Shown: positions 25,117 to 34,786 of the stretch, piece after piece
How positions within the stretch are numbered: the first letter of the stretch is position 1
Layout of the letters: every line of letters starts with the position of its first letter
Assembly: GCF_027923555.1 (NCBI RefSeq)
Contig: NZ_AP025523.1
Span: 806,001 to 870,000, forward strand
Source of the DNA: Vulcanimicrobium alpinum
GTDB lineage: Bacteria; Vulcanimicrobiota; Vulcanimicrobiia; Vulcanimicrobiales; Vulcanimicrobiaceae
Length of the DNA stretch: 64,000 bases
Direction of reading: 5' to 3'
Program-made: the position numbers and the translations under genes
Notes under the pieces: model-generated
Told to the model about the DNA's origin: nothing
Database searches by the model: none
Seen by the model: the letters and a program-made list of their open reading frames with translations, nothing else

Positions 25117-28100
25117 TTAGCGGGCGCGTTCGTCGGCGTTGGGGTCGGGTTTGGTTTTCGGAGGGAGGGCGTCGAGGTTGACGACCGCGATCCCGGCGGA
25201 CTTGAGCGCCGCGTTGAGCGGGACGACGTGGTTCGCGACGAACGCGCCGTAGTGCGCGACCGCGTCGCGGGTTTCGCGTTCGAGCGATGCGGTTTCGTCG
25301 CGCTGGGCTTGCGGCGGCGTGCCGGGGGCGATGTTGCCGATCATCGAGAGGACGCGCTCGCGCAGCAGATCGCGTAGGAAGTCGTTGTCCTGATCGTTGA
25401 CCGGCTGCGAACTGATCGACGACTCGAGCGAGCGCGCCGCCGCAAGGACGCCGTTCGCACGCACCGCCAGCGTCGGCTCGTTCAGCGACGGTGTCCGTTC
25501 GCCCAACTGCACGCGGACGTTGTCGAGCCCTTTGAGCGCCGTATCGAGCTCGTCGAGCTGGCGGTACAGCGTGCGCGCGAGCGCGTAGCCCGCGCGCTCG
25601 TCGAGATCGCTGCGGACGCGCCGATCGCGCAGGACGCGGATCGGCTGCGTGTAGGTCATGCCGTCGCGATGCAGACGAACCGTGTACGTCCCGCTGAGGA
25701 CCGCGACGCCGCCGTCGGTGCCGCGATCCCACTTCGCAGCGCGCCGCCACGGCGTGGGCGGCGTCTCGTCGAGGTTCCACACTACACGGTTCAGCCCGGC
25801 GTTGTTCGGCACGTTCGGGACGTCGTTGCCTTCGTCGTCTTCGTGCGTCCCGTCGATGCGGCGCACGACGCAGCCGCGCGCATCGACGATCTCGATCGTC
25901 GGCGCGGTCTTCGCAGGCGTCGCTTGATAGAATGTCACCGTCGCCGGCGGCGCGTCGTCGACGCCGCCCTCGGCATGTCCGGCGATGCTCGTCCGCTGCA
26001 GCGGCAGTGCGTCGCGGAGCGGAAACAGCCGCACGCCGGCGCCCTGCGCGGACGCGAGCTCGCGCAGGGCCGTCGGATCGTCGAGCACGTAGAGTCCGCG
26101 GCCGTGCGTCGCGGCGAGCAGGTCGACGGTCTGCGGCTGCACCGCGAGGTCGCGCACCTCGACCGCGGGGAGCGGCGCCGGGAACGGTTTCCAAGACGCG
26201 CCGCGATCGACGCTCCACCACACGCCGATCCCGGTGCCGGCGTACAGGACATCGGGATTGCGCGGGTCTTCGCGCACGACGTGCACTTCGGCGTGCGGCA
26301 AGCCGGCGGTGAGCGCGCGCCAATGCGCGCCGAAGTCGTCGGTCGCGTACACGTAGGGAGCACGGTCGCCGGCGTAGTGCGGTCGACCGCGACATACGCG
26401 GTTCCCGCTCGATGCACCGAGGCGGCGATCGACGGGATCCGTCCGTCGGCGTCGACGCCGGGGATCTCGGCGCGCGTCCAGTTCGCGCCGCCGTCGCGCG
26501 TGAGCTGCACGAGGCCGTCGTCGGTGGAAACCCACAGCAGGCCGTCGGCCAGCGGCGAGGGTGCGATCGCGAGGATCGTGTCGAACGTCTCGGCGCCGGT
26601 GACGTCGAGCCGCACGCCGCCGGAGAGCGTCTGCCGTTCGCGCAGGTTGCGGGTGAGATCGCCGCTGATCGCACGCCAGTGCGCACCGCGATCGGCGGAG
26701 ACGAACGCGACGTTCCCCGCCGTGTAGAGCACGTGCGGATGCTGCGGCGAGAACGCCAGCGGCGTCTCCCAGTTGAAGCGGTACTGCAGTTCGCTCGGCG
26801 GAACGACGTTCTGATTGCGCAGATACACCGAGACATCCACGGTGCTCGCGTGCGTGCGGTCGAAACGCACGGTCTCGCCCTGATTGTCGCCGCCGCCCGC
26901 CGACGCGAACACCGTCGACGGATCGTGCGGATCGGGGACGACCCACGTGCCGTCGCCGCCGGCGACGCGCGTCCAGTCGTGCGCGCCGATCCCGCGATCG
27001 TCGCCGGTGCGCGACGGCGCACACCACGCGCCGTTGTCCTGCATTCCGCCGCAGACGCGATAGGGTGAGGCGAGATCGAACCCGACGTGACACGCCAGCG
27101 AGATCGGCAGCACGTAGCGCCATTGCCAGCGCGCGCCGCCGTCGCGCGAGAGCGCAACGCCGCCGTCGTTCGCCTCCAGAATCGTGCGGCCGTCGGCGGC
27201 GATCCACAGATCGTGATGGTCGCCGTGCAGGCGCTTTCCGCTTTCGTGCCAGGTCTTGCCGCCGTTCGTGCTCTCGGCGAGCTTCACCGAGACCGAGAAG
27301 AGATGGTTCTCGTCGTGCGGATCGACGGCGAGGCGCGAGTAGTAGAACGGCCGCTCGTTGATGAGCGTGTTCGACGACGTCATCGCCCACGTCGTCGGAT
27401 CGCCACAGAATCCCCTGCGACGATTCGATCAGCACGTAGATGCGCTTGCCGTCGCTCGGCGCGATCGCCAGGCCAATTCGACCGATCGTTCCGTTCGCAA
27501 GTCCGGGTGCATGCAATGCGCTCCACGTCGCGCCGCCGTCGGTCGATTTGTAGATTCCGTCGCCGTCGCCGCCGCTGTCGAGATGCCAGGCGGAGCGGCG
27601 GAAGCGCCACATCCCCGCGAAGAGCACGTCGGGATGCTGCGGATCACGCACCACGTCCGACGCGCCGACACTCGGCCCCGCGTAGAGCGTCTTCGTCCAC
27701 GTCGGTCCCCCATCGAGCGTGCGGAAGACGCCGCGTTCGGCGCTGTCGGCGAACGGATCGCCGAGCGCGGCGACGACGATGCGCCGCGGATCGCGCGGAT
27801 CGATCAGCACGCGCGCGATCTGCGACGTGCTCGCCAACCCCATCTTCGCCCACGTCTTACCGCCGTCGGTCGAATGGTAGATCCCGTCGCCCGGGATCAC
27901 GTCGTTGCGCGGCCACGGTTCGCCGGTCCCCACCCACACATCGTTTTTGTCCTTCGGCGAGATCGCGATCGAGCCGATCGACTGCGTCGTCTCGCGATCG
28001 AAGACCGGACTCCAATCGATCCCGCCGTTCGTAGACTTCCACACGCCGCCGCCAGCCGCGCCCGCGTAGAAGAGATTCGGATCGGCGTCCGTGCCGGCGA

Positions 28101-28296
28101 CCGCGGCGACGCGTCCGCCAGAAACGGCCGGCCCGATGTTGCGCCACTGCAGGGCGGGCGACGGCGACGCGGACGGACGCGGCGAGGGACTCGGGCTTAC
28201 CGCTCCGCGAGGCGACTCCGCGGCGCGGGCGGTCGGGGTCGCGGCTGCGCCGCACGCAAGAATGAGAATGGAAAGGACGACCGGTACGCGATGCAC
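25117..28296 (-). pseudogene. Secreted VPS10/sortilin-like BNR-repeat protein, two frameshifts
   Basis: The gene encodes about 1,060 residues of a secreted beta-propeller protein: signal/lipobox-like start (VVLSILILACGAA), then many Asp-box repeats such as STNGGIDW, STDGGKTW and SADRGAHW, and a C-terminal helical part. Two shifts interrupt it. Near 27390 the frame changes within ILWRSDD, where homologues have a further few residues before TW, so several bases seem missing. Near 26385 the frame returns, consistent with loss of one base in VDR-HYAGDRAPY. Net frame is restored. I set the start at GTG 28296 before the signal sequence; the frame opens at 28416. Either a decayed gene or two consensus errors. 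Function of this family in bacteria is unknown. Confidence 0.75.
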
Positions 28297-28456
28297 TCGT
28301 ACCTGTACGCGAAGTCGGCATATCGTCCCGTCCCCCTGGCTCGCTCTCCGAAACGAATGGCGGGTCGGCCCCACGGTGAAACGCCGGCGTCCGGGCGGCC
28401 GTAGAACGCTCGGCACGCGTTGCGCCGGAGAAAACTCTGTGATACAAAGTCATCGT

Positions 28457-29302
28457 ATGATCGCTCGATTCGGTCCCGCTCTCGCGCTCGCCGTCGCGGC
28501 TGGGCTTCCGCTCGCGGTGCTCGCCGATCCGCTCTCGGTGTTTCAGCCGCAGCAGGTGCGCGCCGTTTCGGTGACGGCCGCCGACGTCAAAGCACTGCGC
28601 GCGCTCCCGCCGCTCGACGCGTTCGGGACGGTCCGCGGGACGCGCAGCCCGGCGGTCGAGGACGTCGGCTCCGCCGCCGAAGCCGCCCACGAAGCCGGCT
28701 ACGCGCTGCGCGTCCCGGCGACGGTCCCCGCCGCGCTCGCGACCGACGTGCACTACCGCGTGACCGGACGCGTGCGCACCACGTTCACCTTCAGCGGCGC
28801 GAAAGCGCGGGCGTGGGCGCGCAGCCGCAAGGTCGCGTTCACCCCGGTGCCCGGCGGCCTCGACGGCGCGGTCTACACCGCGACCCTGCGGCCGATCGCG
28901 CTGATCGAATACGGCGCGATGCCGCGCCCCGACGAGTCGAGGCGCCGTCAGCGGACGCGTTCGTTTCTCACCGTGATGCAGGCGCCGCTGCCGAGCGTGA
29001 GCGCGAACGGCGCACCGGTCGCGACGCTCGCGCGCTGGTTCTCCGAACAGCCCGGCATCCCGCCGCACCTCGCGGCCGAAGTGCGCGCGATCGGCGACCC
29101 GACGCAGACGCTCCCGATCCCGGTGCGCTTCGACAAGCAGACCGCCGCGAGCGTCGACGTCGACGGCGTGAAGGGTCTCGCGATCGGCGACGAGACGGGG
29201 ATCGGCTCCGCCGTCGTGTGGACGAAAGACGGGAAGCTCTACGCGGTCGGCGGCGCGCTCGCGCAGAGCGAACTGCTCGCGGTCGCGAACGCGCTCAAGT
29301 AG
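28457..29302 (+). CDS. Exported protein with DUF4367-like C terminus
   Basis: The 281-residue protein has a signal peptide (ALALAVAAGLPLAVLA). The C terminus (VVWTKDGKLYAVGGALAQSE, then LLAVANALK) resembles the DUF4367 pattern of membrane-associated, often anti-sigma-linked proteins. The middle has no family I recognise. The GTG of the next gene overlaps its stop by one base (TAGTG), so it forms an operon with an ABC-2 type exporter and may be an accessory or a target of it. The start at 28457 lies shortly after an A/T-rich patch that could be its promoter. Confidence 0.65.
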   Translation: MIARFGPALALAVAAGLPLAVLADPLSVFQPQQVRAVSVTAADVKALRALPPLDAFGTVRGTRSPAVEDVGSAAEAAHEAGYALRVPATVPAALATDVHYRVTGRVRTTFTFSGAKARAWARSRKVAFTPVPGGLDGAVYTATLRPIALIEYGAMPRPDESRRRQRTRSFLTVMQAPLPSVSANGAPVATLARWFSEQPGIPPHLAAEVRAIGDPTQTLPIPVRFDKQTAASVDVDGVKGLAIGDETGIGSAVVWTKDGKLYAVGGALAQSELLAVANALK

Positions 29303-30138
29303 TGGCCGATGCGATCGTCGCCCGCGCGCTCGCGAAGCGCTACGGTCGCGTCGACGCACTCCACGGTCTGACGCTGCGCGTCGCGCGCGGCGAGTGTCTC
29401 GGTTTCCTCGGCCCCAACGGCGCGGGCAAGTCGACCGCGGTGAAGATGCTGCTGGGAATCGTGCGCCCGACCGGCGGCGACGGCGAACTCCTGGGGCGCC
29501 CGCTCGGCGACCGCCGCGCGCGCCGCAGCGTCGGCTATCTCCCCGAACTCTTCCGCTATCCCGGCTGGCAGAGCGCGCGTGAAGTCCTCGCCCTGCACGC
29601 GCGTCTCATGCGGCTCGCCGGCGCGCCGCGCGCAATCGACGCGGTGCTCGACGAGGTCGGTTTGCGCGAACGCGCCGGCGACCGCGTGGAGACGTTTTCG
29701 AAAGGGATGCAGCAGCGGCTCGGCCTGGCGGTTGCGCTGCTCGGCGAACCCGAACTGGTCGTCCTCGACGAGCCGACGTCGGCGCTCGATCCGCTCGGCC
29801 GCAGCGACGTGCGCGCTCTGATCGAACGCCTGCGCGCGCGGGGAACGACGGTGTTCTTGAACTCGCACCTGCTCGGCGAGGTGGAACGCGTCTGCGACCG
29901 CGTCTGCATCGTCGACCGCGGACGCGTCATCGCGCAGGGCACCGTCGATGCGCTCACCGGCGAACCGCGCGGCGTGCGCGTCCTGCTCGACGACGGCTGG
30001 CACGACTACGACGTCGCGAACGCGGAGGTTCCGGAACTCGTCGCGCGGCTCGTGCAGGGCGGCGCGCGCATCCAGGCCGTCGAGCCCCGGCATACCTCGC
30101 TCGAGGAACGCTTTCTCGCGCTGGTGCGCCCGTCGTGA
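29302..30138 (+). CDS. ABC transporter ATP-binding protein (ABC-2 exporter type)
   Basis: The 278-residue ATPase has Walker A (GPNGAGKST), Q-loop region, the signature ETFSKGMQQRLGLA, Walker B with ELVVLDEPTSALDPLG and the switch histidine in FLNSHLLGEVERV. It powers export by the permease encoded next, with a 4-base overlap (GTGA). The start is a GTG overlapping the preceding stop codon. CcmA/NatA-like members transport ions, drugs or peptides; the cargo cannot be told here. Confidence 0.9.
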   Translation: MADAIVARALAKRYGRVDALHGLTLRVARGECLGFLGPNGAGKSTAVKMLLGIVRPTGGDGELLGRPLGDRRARRSVGYLPELFRYPGWQSAREVLALHARLMRLAGAPRAIDAVLDEVGLRERAGDRVETFSKGMQQRLGLAVALLGEPELVVLDEPTSALDPLGRSDVRALIERLRARGTTVFLNSHLLGEVERVCDRVCIVDRGRVIAQGTVDALTGEPRGVRVLLDDGWHDYDVANAEVPELVARLVQGGARIQAVEPRHTSLEERFLALVRPS

Positions 30139-30989
30139 CGATCGTGCTCTTCGCGGGCTTGACCCTGCGCGAGCTCGCGCGCCGCAAACTCGTCGCCGCC
30201 GTCGCGCTGCTCACCGCGATCATCGTCGCGTTCACCGCCTGGGGACTGCACAAGCTCGCGACGACGGTCGTCGACGGCGCACCGCTGGGAACGCCGGCGG
30301 TGCACGCCGCGACCGCCGGGATCGTCATCCTGCTCGCGTTTCTGTTCTCGTTCGTGCTCGCGCTCGGCGCGGCGCTGATCGGTGCGCCGGCGCTCGCCGA
30401 AGGCGTCGCGAACGGCGAGATCCTCGCGCTGCTGGCGCGGCCGATCCGGCGCGCCGACGTCGTGCTGGGCCGCTGGCTCGGGACGCTCGCGGCGCTCGCT
30501 CTCTACGTCGCGCTCGCGGGCGGCGCCGAGCTCGGCGTCGCGCGCGCGATCACCGGCTACGTGCCGCCGCAGCCGCTCGTCGCGCTCGCGTATCTCATCG
30601 CGCTGAGCGCGGTGGTGTCGAGCGCGGCGATCGCGCTGGCGGCGCGGCTCCCGGCGCTCGCGGCGGGGATCGTTGCGGCATTGTGCTTCGGTCTCGCGTG
30701 GATCGGCGGGATCGTCGAAGCGATCGGGCTCGCGCTCGCGAACCGGCCGCTCGCCGACGCGGGGACGATCGTCGCGCTGCTCTTTCCCTCCGACGCGCTC
30801 TGGCGCGGAGCGCTCTACGCGCTGCAGCCCGCAGTCTTCACCGCGGCGGCCGGCACCGCGAGCGCGACGACGGCGAATCCGTTCGCGGTGACCGCCCCGC
30901 CGCCGATCGCGCTCGTCACGTGGGCCGCAGGCTGGATCGTCGTCGTGACCGCGGCCGCGCTGCTGCTGTTCCGCACCCGCGACCTGTGA
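30135..30989 (+). CDS. ABC-2 type transporter permease
   Basis: The 284-residue protein is strongly hydrophobic with about six membrane segments and the usual ABC-2 start (LTLRELARRKLVAAVALLTA) followed by a large loop and PIRRADVVLGRWLG in the middle, the region that contacts the ATPase. It starts with GTG inside the ATPase stop codon. Together with the two previous genes it forms a compact three-gene exporter operon. Confidence 0.85.
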   Translation: MTIVLFAGLTLRELARRKLVAAVALLTAIIVAFTAWGLHKLATTVVDGAPLGTPAVHAATAGIVILLAFLFSFVLALGAALIGAPALAEGVANGEILALLARPIRRADVVLGRWLGTLAALALYVALAGGAELGVARAITGYVPPQPLVALAYLIALSAVVSSAAIALAARLPALAAGIVAALCFGLAWIGGIVEAIGLALANRPLADAGTIVALLFPSDALWRGALYALQPAVFTAAAGTASATTANPFAVTAPPPIALVTWAAGWIVVVTAAALLLFRTRDL

Positions 30990-31065
30990 GGGGACGTGCG
31001 ATGAGCCTCGGGTATCCCGTCCGTCAAAATGACTCCGCGCGGACTGCGCGTCGTGAGAGGAAGCG

Positions 31066-32118
31066 ATGCCGAAGGTAAACCTCGCCGATCCCGGTTTCGA
31101 CACACTGGACATCCGAGTCCGCGACGCGGTTCTCTTGGATGTGCTGCGGCAGCAACTCGCTTTCTTGCATGACGAAGTGCCGTTCTGGTCGGCGCGACTC
31201 GATAAAGCCGGCGTTGACGTGCGCCGCATCGAATCGCCGCGCGGACCTCGCTCGCATCCCGATTTTCACGAAAGCCGAACTCCGCAATGTTCGCCCGCGT
31301 GATCTGTTGCCGGAGACCGCATCGACGGACATTCGAATCGGACGCTGGACGAGCGGCACGACCGGCTCGCCGACGGTGAACTTTTGGACGCGCAGCGATT
31401 GGGCTGCCGTCATCGTTTCGATGTCTCGCGTCCTTGCACGCCGAGCGCCGATGGAGAAGCCGTCCGTTTTCAACGGTTACAGCCAATCGCACGTCACAGG
31501 TCCATTTTATCACGATGTCTTCGAGCACATGGGCGGGACGGTCTTCGATCGCAGCCATCATACCGAGGAGGCCTTTCCGACATCGATGCAATCGGAGCTT
31601 TTTGACTTCGACACGCTGGTTCTGCCTGCACAGCGGTGCGCGGTAAAGGCATCGGTCTCGCTGACGTTCTCGAAATCGAACCGAACTTTCTCTCACGGCA
31701 CGGCGTGCGTTGGTGGGCCGGCGGCAGCGGACTCTTCGACCCAACGACGATCGCGACGGCCCGCGAGCAGGGCGTTGAGACGATCAGCAATCTCTACGGT
31801 TCTTCAGAATTCGCTCCGTTCGCCGTCTCATGCGTCGAGCATTTCGGCGATTATCACGTAGCGCAGGGCCATGTCCTCGTCGAAGTCGTCGACTCGTCTG
31901 GCCGGCCGTTGCAAACGCGGCGACGGGCCGAGTCGTCGTAACCCATCTCTGCGGCGTCGATTCGAACCATGAAGCGTGCGCGCATACTGGGACGCAATTG
32001 TTGCGTCTGGCAACGGGCGACCGTGCGATGGTGCTTCGCGAACCCTTGCGAGTGCGGACTGACTACGCCGCGGCTGAGAAACGTCGCACGACTCGACGGC
32101 CAGTTCTCCGCTCCCTGA
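31066..32118 (+). pseudogene. Broken phenylacetate-CoA ligase (PaaK/CapK-type) gene
   Basis: Pieces of one adenylate-forming enzyme lie in successive frames. An N-terminal part (VRDAVLLDVLRQQLAFLHD) from the ATG at 31066 shifts near 31235 to a frame with IPIFTKAELRN and the ATP loop WTSGTTGSPT; shifts near 31635 to one with VRWWAGGSGLFD and NLYGSSEF; shifts near 31915 to one with GRVVVTHL and LLRLATGDRAMV; and again near 32040 to CECGLTTPRLRNVARLDG, ending at 32118. The final domain of about 80-100 residues is missing. Base composition is less GC-rich than the neighbours. Four shifts in 1 kb argue for a true pseudogene, perhaps acquired by transfer. Confidence 0.8.
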
Positions 32119-32131
32119 CCCGTTCGACCGG

Positions 32132-32482
32132 TTACCCGCGCGACGCCCACTCCTGCAGTTGCGCGAGGATCGGGAGGAGCGACGCGCAGCGTTCGCTCGC
32201 GCGATATTCGACGCGCGGCGGGATCTCGGCGTACGCGGTGCGCGTGACCAGACCGTCGCGTTCGAGTTCGCGCAGTGCGCTGGTCAGCACTTTCTGCGAG
32301 ACGCCGTCGAGGCGCCGCTGGAGTTCGCGGAAGCGGACGACGCCGTCGCGCGAGAGCGCGAGCAGGATGCGCAGTTTCCACTTGTCGGCGATCTGATCGA
32401 TCGCGCGCTGCACCGGACAATCGTCCGGCGGCGGTGATGCGAAGAGCGTTGCGACGGCGTCCGGCAGCTCGAGAGGCGTCAT
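32132..32482 (-). CDS. HxlR-family transcriptional regulator
   Basis: The 116-residue winged-helix protein shows the HxlR pattern: conserved cysteine in DDCPVQRAIDQIADKWKLR, then VRFRELQRRLDGVSQKVLTS and LRELERDGLVTR. Members often respond to reactive electrophiles or redox changes through that cysteine. The ATG at 32482 follows AAGGAGA. It is 71 bp downstream of the YceI gene on the same strand and may control that cluster. Confidence 0.88.
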   Translation of the reverse strand: MTPLELPDAVATLFASPPPDDCPVQRAIDQIADKWKLRILLALSRDGVVRFRELQRRLDGVSQKVLTSALRELERDGLVTRTAYAEIPPRVEYRASERCASLLPILAQLQEWASRG

Positions 32483-32553
32483 CAGGTCTCCTTCGCGGAT
32501 GACGACCGGTGCGCGGCTCCCGGGGTTGCGCGGACGCCGCCGCGTCGCGCGCA

Positions 32554-33099
32554 CTACGCCTGCAGGACGGCCTGGACGTTCAATTCGATCCTGACCTCGT
32601 CGCTGACCATCACGCCGCCCGTCTCGAGCGCCTGGTTCCAGTTCAGGCCGAAGTCTTTGCGGTTGATCTTCGTCTCGGCGCTGAACGCGATGCGCGAGCC
32701 GCCCCACGGGTCTTTGCCGCGGCCGTCGAACTGCGCGTCGAGTTCGACGGACTTCGTGACGCCGCGGATGGTCAGATCGCCGACGATCGTGAACGACGAT
32801 CCGCTGCCGGCGATGTTCGTGCTTTTGAACGTGATCGTCGGATGCTGGTCGACGTGCAGGAAGTCGGCCGATTTCAGGTGACCGTCGCGCTGTTCTTCGC
32901 GCGTGTCGATCGTCGTCGCGTCGATCTCGGCGGTGACGTCGGTCGGAACCTCGGAGCCGTCGGGGACGTGGATCGTGCCGGCGACTTTGCCGAAGCGTCC
33001 GCGGACTTTGCTGATGACCAAATGGCGGACGACGAATTCGGCGGTGGAGTGCGCTGCGTCGATGGCGTAGGTCTGCAGCGTTTCGGAGGTGGCGGACAT
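32554..33099 (-). CDS. YceI-family polyisoprenoid-binding-like protein
   Basis: The 181-residue protein is a typical YceI lipocalin-like barrel: YAIDAAHSTAEFVVRHLVISKVRG, IDTREEQRDGHLKSADFLHVD (short segments of each), and GDLTIRGVTKSVELD. These proteins bind isoprenoid quinones or similar lipids. No signal peptide is visible, so this is a cytoplasmic form. The ATG follows AGGAGA. It lies between an esterase (8 bp upstream) and an HxlR regulator. Confidence 0.9.
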   Translation of the reverse strand: MSATSETLQTYAIDAAHSTAEFVVRHLVISKVRGRFGKVAGTIHVPDGSEVPTDVTAEIDATTIDTREEQRDGHLKSADFLHVDQHPTITFKSTNIAGSGSSFTIVGDLTIRGVTKSVELDAQFDGRGKDPWGGSRIAFSAETKINRKDFGLNWNQALETGGVMVSDEVRIELNVQAVLQA

Positions 33100-33107
33100 G
33101 AGTTCTC

Positions 33108-33758
33108 CTATGCGGGGTTGAGCGAAGCGGCGAATCGAGCGGAAAACCACGCGGCGAGATCGCGCTGCTCGTCCGCGGGAAGGTCGTGACCGGTGCGGTA
33201 GGCGTGCTCCTCGAGGCGCGCACCGCTCTCGTCGCGGAGGTACGCGCGCGTGCGCGCGATCGCCGCGGCCGGGATGACGTCGTCGAAGACGCCGTAACCG
33301 AAGAAGAGTTCGAGCACGTCGAGACGGCCGGGTGCCGGCGGCGCCGGCGCGTCGAACGCGAGCGGCCCGTGCAGCAGTGCGGCGCCGGCGAACCGCGCGG
33401 GTTCGTGAAGCGCGAGCGCGCCGGCCATCACCGCTCCGGCCGAGAAGCCGGCGAGCCAGATCTCCTCGGCATCGCCGGCGCGTTCGCGCAGGAACGCGTC
33501 GACGTAGGCGAGCGACGCCGAAAGCGACGCGGGCTCGGGCTGCGCGACGCCGCGCGGACGGTACCACGTGTAACCGAATCCGTCGGCGTCGTGCGGTGCG
33601 CGCAGCGACGCGACGGTCGCTTCGCGCGGCAGCAGATCCGCGAGCGGAAAGAGATCGTCTTCGTCGGCACCGCGCCCGTGCAGCAGCACGATCAGCGCGC
33701 CGCGCCGGTTCTCACACGATCCGCACCGCCAGCGTGCGACGGGCTCGGGAACGTTCAT
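33108..33758 (-). CDS. Alpha/beta hydrolase (phospholipase/carboxylesterase type)
   Basis: The 216-residue enzyme has LLHGRGADEDDLFPLADLLP at the oxyanion region, nucleophile serine in WLAGFSAGAVMAG, aspartate in GYGVFDDVIP and histidine in YRTGHDLPADE, matching the small YpfH/carboxylesterase family. I chose the ATG at 33758, where similarity begins; the frame opens at 33857. First gene of a three-gene minus-strand set with YceI and HxlR. Substrate is unknown. Confidence 0.82.
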   Translation of the reverse strand: MNVPEPVARWRCGSCENRRGALIVLLHGRGADEDDLFPLADLLPREATVASLRAPHDADGFGYTWYRPRGVAQPEPASLSASLAYVDAFLRERAGDAEEIWLAGFSAGAVMAGALALHEPARFAGAALLHGPLAFDAPAPPAPGRLDVLELFFGYGVFDDVIPAAAIARTRAYLRDESGARLEEHAYRTGHDLPADEQRDLAAWFSARFAASLNPA

Positions 33759-33900
33759 GGTTCGCGCATCGTAACGCACCGGCGGCCGGCGCGGAAGTAC
33801 GCACTTTTCGCATACGCAGTTACTTCGCGGAAACCACGGCGCCGGACGCGCGCGCAACCGCCGGAGTGACGGACGCCGCCCGAACCGGTACGATCGACCG

Positions 33901-34572
33901 ATGGTCGATCCCGTCGAACTCGATGCGCGCGGCTATGCCGTGATCCCCGCGCTCCTCGACCGCGAGCGCTGCGCCGCGCTGCGCGCCCTCTTCGACGACG
34001 AGGCGGCATTCCGCAAGACCGTCGTGATGGAGCGCGTCGGATTCGGACGCGGCGTGTACAAGTACCTCGCCGCGCCGGTCCCGGGACCGATCGCCGCCCT
34101 GCGCGAGCGGCTCTACGCGGAACTGCTCCCGGTCGCGAACCGCTGGTCGGAGCGCTTGGGCGAGAACGCGCGCTACCCCGCGACGCTGGCGGAGATGCTG
34201 GCCCGCTGCGCCGCCGCCGGCCAGACCCGGCCGACCCCGCTGATCCTGCGCTATCGCCCGGGCGATCACAACGCGCTCCACCAGGACCTCTACGGCGAGG
34301 TCGCGTTCCCGCTGCAGGCGACGGTACTGCTGAGCGAACCCGGCCCCGACTTCGCCGGCGGCGAGTTCGTGCTGGTCGAACAGCGGCCGCGCAAGCAGAG
34401 CCTCGTCCACGTCGTTCCGCTGGGGCTCGGCGATGCGGTCGTGTTCCCCAATGCGGTGCGGCCGGTACAGGGTGCCCGCGGAGCGTTCCGCACCCGGGTT
34501 CGCCACGGGGTCAGCGAGCTGCGCTCCGGGGAGCGGTTCAGCCTGGGGCTCATCTTCCACGATGCGCGGTGA
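33901..34572 (+). CDS. 2-oxoglutarate/Fe(II)-dependent oxygenase
   Basis: The 223-residue protein carries the iron-binding facial triad as HQDLYGE (His and Asp) and the later histidine in RVRHGVSEL, with arginine following for 2-oxoglutarate, and LQATVLLSEP typical of the double-stranded beta-helix. The proline-hydroxylase-like group fits best. It diverges from the esterase gene; the 142-bp gap has no clear promoter to my eye. Substrate unknown. Confidence 0.82.
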   Translation: MVDPVELDARGYAVIPALLDRERCAALRALFDDEAAFRKTVVMERVGFGRGVYKYLAAPVPGPIAALRERLYAELLPVANRWSERLGENARYPATLAEMLARCAAAGQTRPTPLILRYRPGDHNALHQDLYGEVAFPLQATVLLSEPGPDFAGGEFVLVEQRPRKQSLVHVVPLGLGDAVVFPNAVRPVQGARGAFRTRVRHGVSELRSGERFSLGLIFHDAR

Positions 34573-34786
34573 TCCCCGGTTGCTTAGGCCATCCGGCGCA
34601 TCACAAGGGCTCCCTGCTTGGTATATCATCGCCGTCACACCGGGCGGACAACGGAAATCGCCTGCTTGAAGTCGGCGAGAGCCGGGAAATGTGCAGGGCA
34701 TGGACTCGATGCAGAAAACTTCCGTATCACGGACGTTGCGGTACAATTCGTTTCCACGCACGCCCGGTCAGGGAGGTAACGTAGCG

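Noticed and set aside
34573-34786. Possible riboswitch or tRNA in the gap before ppdK
   Set aside because: I could not find a cloverleaf, a conserved riboswitch core or a terminator/antiterminator pair; only a weak A/T-rich promoter-like patch is present.
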